Source: Flavobacteriales bacterium
GTDB lineage: Bacteria; Bacteroidota; Bacteroidia; Flavobacteriales_D; Sanyastnellaceae
NCBI GenBank assembly: GCA_029238785.1
Contig: JAQWFN010000073.1
Location: 1-55,439, forward strand
Direction: 5' to 3'
Length of the DNA: 55,439 nt
Under the pieces are notes generated by a model. It did no database searches. It saw nothing but the letters and a program-made list of their open reading frames with translations, and was not told the origin of the DNA. Position 1 is the first letter of the stretch, and every line of letters starts with the position of its first letter. The position numbers and the translations under genes were made by a program. Shown piece by piece: positions 50,916 to 55,439 of the stretch.

Positions 50916-50923
50916 TATATTTG
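50916..50923 (+). promoter_or_regulatory. -7 box of pyrR-pyrB
   Basis: TATATTTG, an exact TAnnTTTG match, ends 8 bp before the pyrR ATG, implying a very short leader. No -33 TTG was found at normal spacing. A short leader leaves no room for a PyrR-binding attenuator here. Confidence 0.5.
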
Positions 50924-50931
50924 ACGTAATT

Positions 50932-51489
50932 ATGAAACCAACACCGCTCATCGATCAAGAACAGTTTAGATTAATTATCAACCGACTCTGCTTCGAATTG
51001 GTAGAAAACCACGATGATTTTTCGAATACTGTTATCCTAGGTATTCAGCCTAGAGGAATATACTTGGCTGAAAGAATCAAGGATACGCTGAAAGAGATTA
51101 TACCTCAGGCTCAAATTGACTACGGTGTGCTCGACACTACATTCTTCAGAGATGACTTCCGAAGAAGAGAACAACCAATCGCAGCTAATGCTACTTCGGT
51201 TCCCTTCATTATAGAAAACAAAAAAGTAATTCTTATTGACGATGTGCTTTACACAGGAAGAACAATAAGAGCTGCAATGGACGCAATGTTGGCTTATGGC
51301 CGACCAAGTTTTGTTGAATTGCTCACTTTAGTTGATCGCCGTTTCTCACGAGAATTACCAATCGAAGCGAGTTATGTGGGAAAAGCCATAGACTCCATCG
51401 ACTCACAGCGTGTTACCGTTGAATGGGCACATTTGAATAAAGCAAAAAAAGACCGAGTAGTACTTCATACCTCAGCGCACAATGAATAA
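50932..51489 (+). CDS. pyrR: PyrR, pyrimidine operon regulator / uracil phosphoribosyltransferase
   Basis: The 185-residue phosphoribosyltransferase has ILGIQPRGIYLA near the N-terminus and the 13-residue PRPP loop VILIDDVLYTGRT at about 100-112. This matches the PyrR family, which regulates pyr mRNA in Firmicutes and has UPRT activity. The Bacteroidota homologue next to pyrB is common, but RNA-based regulation is not demonstrated by this sequence. Its end overlaps the pyrB start by 8 bp. Confidence 0.95.
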   Translation: MKPTPLIDQEQFRLIINRLCFELVENHDDFSNTVILGIQPRGIYLAERIKDTLKEIIPQAQIDYGVLDTTFFRDDFRRREQPIAANATSVPFIIENKKVILIDDVLYTGRTIRAAMDAMLAYGRPSFVELLTLVDRRFSRELPIEASYVGKAIDSIDSQRVTVEWAHLNKAKKDRVVLHTSAHNE

Positions 51490-52429
51490 TCAACTAAGCG
51501 TACAACATCTACTTGGGATAAAAGACCTAACTCCCGAAGATATTCAACTCATTTTTAAACATGCAGATGAGTTTAAGGATGTGATCAATCGTCCTATTAA
51601 AAAAGTCCCTACACTCAGAGAGATTACCATCGCTAATATGTTCTTCGAGAACTCTACAAGAACAAAACTTTCTTTTGAACTCGCAGAAAAACGACTTTCA
51701 GCAGATGTTGTTAATTTTTCCGCAAGCGGAAGTAGTGTTTCAAAAGGGGAGACCCTCATCGACACAGTGAACAATATTCTTGCAATGAAAGTTGATATGG
51801 TGGTCATGAGGCATCCAAACCCAGGAGCTCATCAGTTTTTAAGCCAACACGTCAACACAACGATCATCAACGCTGGAGATGGAACTCATGAACACCCAAC
51901 TCAAGCCTTACTGGATGCCTATTCCATGAGAGAGCAATTGGGCGAACTTCAAGGTAAAAAAGTACTTATTGTTGGTGATATTAAACACTCAAGAGTTGCG
52001 CTTTCTAATATCTTCTGCTTACAAAAGTTGGGCGCAGAAGTGATGGTTTGTGGTCCTTCAACACTCATTCCAAAACACATCGCTGAGTTGGGCGTTCAAG
52101 TTAGTCACAATCTTGACGAAGCCTTAGCCTGGTGCGATGTTGCCAACATGCTCAGAATCCAACTCGAACGACAAGGAAGCGATAACCATGTGGCCAATTT
52201 TCCTAGCCTAAGAGAGTATTCAATGAGATTTGGTCTGAGCAAAGCACACCTCGATAAACTTGATAAAAAAATCATTGTAATGCATCCCGGACCAATAAAT
52301 AGGGGGGTGGAAATAACTTCAGATGTGGCCGATAGTGAGCATTCAATCATCCTCGACCAAGTGGAGAACGGCGTAGCTGTAAGGATGGCAGTGATTTTCT
52401 TGTTGGCTGCAAAAATCAAAAGAAACTGA
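51482..52429 (+). CDS. pyrB: Aspartate carbamoyltransferase catalytic subunit
   Basis: The 315-residue enzyme condenses carbamoyl phosphate and aspartate in de novo pyrimidine synthesis. The carbamoyl-phosphate loop FFENSTRTKLSFE is at about 53-65. Other landmarks are GETLIDTVN, the HP(T)QALLDA helix near 138 and HPGPINRGVEI near the end. No pyrI regulatory subunit gene is adjacent, so it is probably the PyrI-independent type. It is translationally coupled to pyrR. Confidence 0.97.
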   Translation: MNNQLSVQHLLGIKDLTPEDIQLIFKHADEFKDVINRPIKKVPTLREITIANMFFENSTRTKLSFELAEKRLSADVVNFSASGSSVSKGETLIDTVNNILAMKVDMVVMRHPNPGAHQFLSQHVNTTIINAGDGTHEHPTQALLDAYSMREQLGELQGKKVLIVGDIKHSRVALSNIFCLQKLGAEVMVCGPSTLIPKHIAELGVQVSHNLDEALAWCDVANMLRIQLERQGSDNHVANFPSLREYSMRFGLSKAHLDKLDKKIIVMHPGPINRGVEITSDVADSEHSIILDQVENGVAVRMAVIFLLAAKIKRN

Positions 52430-52439
52430 TAATTTTACT

Positions 52440-52447
52440 TATATTTG
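52440..52447 (+). promoter_or_regulatory. -7 box before the STAS gene
   Basis: TATATTTG lies 19 bp before the STAS ATG, in the 37-bp gap after pyrB. It suggests that the STAS gene and the T9SS gene after it can be transcribed apart from pyrRB. Confidence 0.45.
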
Positions 52448-52466
52448 GCTAAACCCGATAGATTCC

Positions 52467-52829
52467 ATGAAGTACGAAATTGAAAAGCGAGATAAAGTAG
52501 CAATTGTTAAAACCAAGATAGATAAGGTAGATGCGCTACATGCTCCTGAATTGAAGTCAGAACTCGTTCTATTGAACAAAGACGGAGAACGAAACATTAT
52601 TCTCGATATGTCAGAATCAAGATACTGCGACTCAAGCGGATTGAGCGCTGTTCTTGTTGGTAACCGCCTTTGCAGAGATGCTAAAGGTTCTTTTGTGATT
52701 TGTGGACTTCAACCAACTGTGGCTAAATTAATTTCAATTTCACAATTGGATTCAGTACTCAAAATCACTCCAACCTTGAATGAAGCTGTTGACCTCGTCT
52801 ATATGGAAGAGGTAGAACGTGACCTATAA
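52467..52829 (+). CDS. STAS-domain protein (anti-sigma factor antagonist-like)
   Basis: The 120-residue single STAS domain carries the phosphorylation-site context YCDSSGLSAVL, where the Ser after Asp is the site used in SpoIIAA/RsbV proteins. No kinase partner of the RsbW type is encoded nearby. It could equally serve in a phospholipid-transport or general signalling role. The T9SS cargo gene starts 8 bp downstream. Confidence 0.88.
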   Translation: MKYEIEKRDKVAIVKTKIDKVDALHAPELKSELVLLNKDGERNIILDMSESRYCDSSGLSAVLVGNRLCRDAKGSFVICGLQPTVAKLISISQLDSVLKITPTLNEAVDLVYMEEVERDL

Positions 52830-52837
52830 TAACAACT

Positions 52838-53638
52838 ATGAAAAAACTTTTACTTTCTTTCGCCTTAATGGCTAGCTTGGCTGCAGGAGCTCAATGTGTT
52901 GCAGATTACGATTTTGGTGATGCTCCTTTTGGTGTTAGCCCAGACCCTATTCTTGGTGAGTCTTTTGATCAAGCTGCTTTAAATGAAGCTTATTCAGATG
53001 TGATTCACATCAAAGTTCCTACTTCAGCTGCTGATATCGACCCTACGTTCCCAGCAGCGGCGCCAATCGACTCTATTACTCTTGTTGGAGTAAACCTTGT
53101 TGATTTGAACAATGCAAATACCTACACTGTCCAAGAAATCGGTCTCAATATTGTTTGTAACAATAATGACGATTCTGTTGATCCTTGTACTTTCTACGGT
53201 GGAACACAATATTGTGCAAGTCTTGAAGGTACGCCTACAGTGGTTGGAGAATTCCAACTCATTATCGACGTTATCGGATACACCACCATTTTTGGTATCG
53301 TGGTTCCACAAGAAGTGTCTTTTGACCAATACAACTTCTCTGTTTTGGATCCAAACAGTGTTGAAGATCAAATCGTATTTGCATTAGGAATGGAGCAAAA
53401 CTCTCCAAACCCATTTAGCAAGAATACGAGCATCGCCTATACTTTGCCCACAAACGAATCATTTGCATTTAAAGTAACAAACCTACTCGGTGAGGTCGTT
53501 TTTAATGAAACAGTAGTTGGCCAAAGAGGCGCTGGAGTAATTAACTTTAATGGATCTAATCTACAGGCAGGTATCTACTTGTACAGCATTGAAACTGCCA
53601 ACGGCATGATTACTAAACGATTAATTATTAATCGATAA
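52838..53638 (+). CDS. Secreted protein with T9SS type A sorting domain
   Basis: The 266-residue protein has a signal peptide (MKKLLLSFALMASLAAGA), a Cys-containing beta-rich region (about 20-170) with four cysteines and no recognised domain, and a C-terminal sorting domain from about 186 (MEQNSPNPFSKNTSIAYTL, LLGEVVFNE, LQAGIYLYSIE, ITKRLIINR). It will be exported by the type IX pathway. Its passenger has no match I recognise. It ends with a strong terminator. Confidence 0.9.
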   Translation: MKKLLLSFALMASLAAGAQCVADYDFGDAPFGVSPDPILGESFDQAALNEAYSDVIHIKVPTSAADIDPTFPAAAPIDSITLVGVNLVDLNNANTYTVQEIGLNIVCNNNDDSVDPCTFYGGTQYCASLEGTPTVVGEFQLIIDVIGYTTIFGIVVPQEVSFDQYNFSVLDPNSVEDQIVFALGMEQNSPNPFSKNTSIAYTLPTNESFAFKVTNLLGEVVFNETVVGQRGAGVINFNGSNLQAGIYLYSIETANGMITKRLIINR

Positions 53639-53657
53639 AGAAGAATCAAAATCTTAT

Positions 53658-53693
53658 AAAACCTCCCCGTATCTTCGTGGGAGGTTTTTTTTT
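53658..53693 (+). terminator. Terminator directly before rnz
   Basis: AAAACCTCCC (53658-53667) pairs with GGGAGGTTTT (53679-53688), and the T-run continues to 53693. The next base begins the rnz start codon. Confidence 0.88.
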
Positions 53694-54611
53694 ATGATGA
53701 AATTCGAAATCAACATACTTGGATGTGGAGCTGCACTCCCAACTTCCAAACGCTCCCCAACTGCGCAGGTTGTTCAAATTAATGAACAGCTTTTTCTTGT
53801 TGATTGCGGAGAAGGAACTCAAGCGCAATTGAGGAAGATGAAAATCAAATTCTTGCGCATCGATCACATCTTCATTTCTCACCTGCATGGCGACCATTAC
53901 TTAGGTCTTCCAGGTTTAATTAGTACTATGCATCTCCTTGGAAGAAAGAAAGACATCAATATATACGGACCAAAAGGGATTGATGAAATCATGGAGGTGA
54001 ACTTAAGAAACTCGTTTACACAATTGAACTTTGAGCTCAATTACCATTTCACTGACCATAAAGAACAAGAGATCTTACTTGAAAAGGATACCTTCAGTAT
54101 CAAAAGCATCATTTTAAAACACCGCATACCATGCACAGGATTTCTGTTTCAAGAAAAGGAAAGAAAGCCTAAAATCAACAAATCAATCATCAAGGAATAC
54201 AAACTCCTAATTCCAGAGATTCTCGCGCTTAAAAGAAAGGAAGACATTATTAGAGAAGATGGAAGCCTATTGTCTTGGGAAAGGCTCACAATCAAAGCCC
54301 CGAAGCCAAAGTCGTATGCCTATTGTTCCGATACCAAATACTACGAACGGGTAATTGAACAAGTAAAAGGAGCAACTTGTCTATATCATGAGTCAACCTT
54401 CTTGAATGATCAGAAAGACAGGGCAGCTAAAACGTATCATTCAACAGCCGAACAAGCTGCCGAAATAGCGAAACAAGCTCGTGTAAATCAACTTGTATTA
54501 GGACATTTTTCGAGCAGATATCGGGAACTAGAAGGTTTTCTTGAACAAGCTAAACCAATCTTCAATAACACCATACTCGCTGAAGAAGGTTTGACGATCA
54601 CCGTTGAATAA
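53694..54611 (+). CDS. rnz: Ribonuclease Z
   Basis: The 305-residue short-form RNase Z (metallo-beta-lactamase fold) trims tRNA 3' ends. The first zinc motif HLHGDH is at 63-68. YCSDTKYY and STAEQAAEIA lead to the later metal ligands, with LGHFSSRY near the end. An ATG also occurs one codon later (53697). The start abuts the terminator of the previous gene, so it must rely on read-through or a promoter inside that gene. Confidence 0.96.
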   Translation: MMKFEINILGCGAALPTSKRSPTAQVVQINEQLFLVDCGEGTQAQLRKMKIKFLRIDHIFISHLHGDHYLGLPGLISTMHLLGRKKDINIYGPKGIDEIMEVNLRNSFTQLNFELNYHFTDHKEQEILLEKDTFSIKSIILKHRIPCTGFLFQEKERKPKINKSIIKEYKLLIPEILALKRKEDIIREDGSLLSWERLTIKAPKPKSYAYCSDTKYYERVIEQVKGATCLYHESTFLNDQKDRAAKTYHSTAEQAAEIAKQARVNQLVLGHFSSRYRELEGFLEQAKPIFNNTILAEEGLTITVE

Positions 54612-54630
54612 TAAATGTGTATAAGTATTC

Positions 54631-54661
54631 TTGATTGTAGAACTTCTAGCACCTACCTTTG
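54631..54661 (+). promoter_or_regulatory. Promoter of the second LuxR-type regulator
   Basis: TTG (54631-54633), a 20-bp spacer and TACCTTTG (54654-54661), a full Bacteroidota match. The ATG at 54684 is 22 bp after the -7 box. Confidence 0.65.
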
Positions 54662-54683
54662 TTATTTAGATTCAGTTTAAATA

Positions 54684-55367
54684 ATGGAAGAGGTAAAAGT
54701 CATCATAGCAGACAGTAATCAGTTAATACGCTTTGGTTTAAGTGCTATACTGAGAAATTACGACGGTCTGGCAATAGTTGGAGAAGCCACGAATGAAGCC
54801 GAACTCCAAGAAATGATTTCTAATTTCCATCCAGATGTAGTAATGATTGATTTTCTTGCTGATGGTTTTTCAGTAGATACGGTAAATCGATGCAAACAAG
54901 GTCCACGCGCTCCAAAATTTGTGGCAATTACCTCAGAACAGTCAGGACACACCATTGTAAATGCACTCAAGGCCGGGGTGGATAGCTACATTAAAAAAGA
55001 CTGCGACATCAATGAAATTGTAGATTCAGTTAAAGAAACTGGAGCAGGAGGGAAGTTCTTCTGTGGACAAATTCTAGACGCCATTGCTAAAGAGAGCATT
55101 GATGTTCATGACTTGAATTTACTTCAGGTTTCTTGCGAGCCAGTGAGTCTTTCTGCCAGAGAGCTAGAAGTAATCACCCTAATTGCCGAAGGTCACACAA
55201 ACACGCAAATTGCCGACAAGCTTTTCTTGAGCAGCCATACGATAACGACACACCGCAAGAACATCATGCAGAAACTTGGTGTTAATAATACAGCCGCCAT
55301 TGTAATGTATGCCGTAAAATCCGGACTAGTTAGCCCAAACAAGTTTCTCTTTTCGAAGCTCAGCTAA
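54684..55367 (+). CDS. LuxR-type response regulator (NarL family)
   Basis: The 227-residue protein has a receiver domain (1-120) with acidic ADSN at the start, phospho-acceptor Asp in VVMIDFLADG and Lys in SYIKKD. The LuxR/GerE DNA-binding domain (about 155-215) contains LSARELEVITLIAEGHTNTQIA and the full TITTHRKNIMQKLGV recognition helix region. No sensor kinase gene is adjacent. The 72 bp after it hold no feature. Confidence 0.95.
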   Translation: MEEVKVIIADSNQLIRFGLSAILRNYDGLAIVGEATNEAELQEMISNFHPDVVMIDFLADGFSVDTVNRCKQGPRAPKFVAITSEQSGHTIVNALKAGVDSYIKKDCDINEIVDSVKETGAGGKFFCGQILDAIAKESIDVHDLNLLQVSCEPVSLSARELEVITLIAEGHTNTQIADKLFLSSHTITTHRKNIMQKLGVNNTAAIVMYAVKSGLVSPNKFLFSKLS

Positions 55368-55439
55368 GAACTTTTGGGAAGTTTTAGAGTTTCGTGACCT
55401 TCATCTGCTAACGAAAGTCGTAAATTCGCAGGAAATGAG

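Overview
This 55.4 kb window is chromosomal DNA from a member of the Bacteroidota, most likely a marine, Cryomorphaceae-like flavobacterium. The evidence is three secreted proteins with C-terminal type IX secretion (T9SS) sorting domains, a FecA-type TonB receptor next to imelysin and HTTM genes, many start regions carrying the Bacteroidota -7 promoter box TAnnTTTG (several with a TTG about 19-20 bp upstream), no obvious Shine-Dalgarno sequences, and AT-rich housekeeping genes of flavobacterial type. The genus is inference.

Layout. Bases 1-247 are seven tandem copies of a 35/36-bp repeat that probably continue off the left edge. Next comes a mostly minus-strand block: a PhoD-like phosphatase, two small genes, and an iron-uptake operon reading DUF4856 lipoprotein > imelysin lipoprotein > HTTM membrane protein > TonB-dependent receptor, with one good promoter and a dyad over its -33 box. 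Then come an endonuclease/phosphatase-family protein, a lysophospholipase-like hydrolase, a SAM methyltransferase, a PhzF-like isomerase, RlmF and a T9SS cargo protein. At 14.6-15.8 kb sits a decayed IS1595/ISXO2-type element whose ends carry the same repeat as the array at bases 1-247. To its right lie further degenerate inverted copies.

From 15.9 to 40.6 kb the genes are mainly housekeeping: pdxH, an RlmI-like rRNA methyltransferase, recQ, tpiA-prmA, a 1487-residue exported protein of unknown function followed by a FadH-like flavoenzyme, plsC with an attenuator-like leader, a LuxR-type response regulator, a pseudouridine synthase, an Omp85-like barrel, a DUF547 lipoprotein divergent from a TIGR04283-type glycosyltransferase, a DUF4870 protein, a His-rich PD40 lipoprotein divergent from an M28/PDZ peptidase, an aldehyde dehydrogenase, the RNase P RNA gene, a putative DNA-binding protein and pruA. 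From 40.7 kb to the end: a 2079-residue TPR/PD40/coiled-coil/3xSPOR protein, a triple lamin-tail T9SS protein, rpsA with a structured leader, pyrR-pyrB, a STAS protein, a T9SS cargo protein, rnz and a second LuxR-type response regulator.

The most unusual items are the repeat family shared by the edge array and the ends of the insertion element, and the giant SPOR-domain scaffold protein. I found no CRISPR array, prophage, tRNA or rRNA gene.
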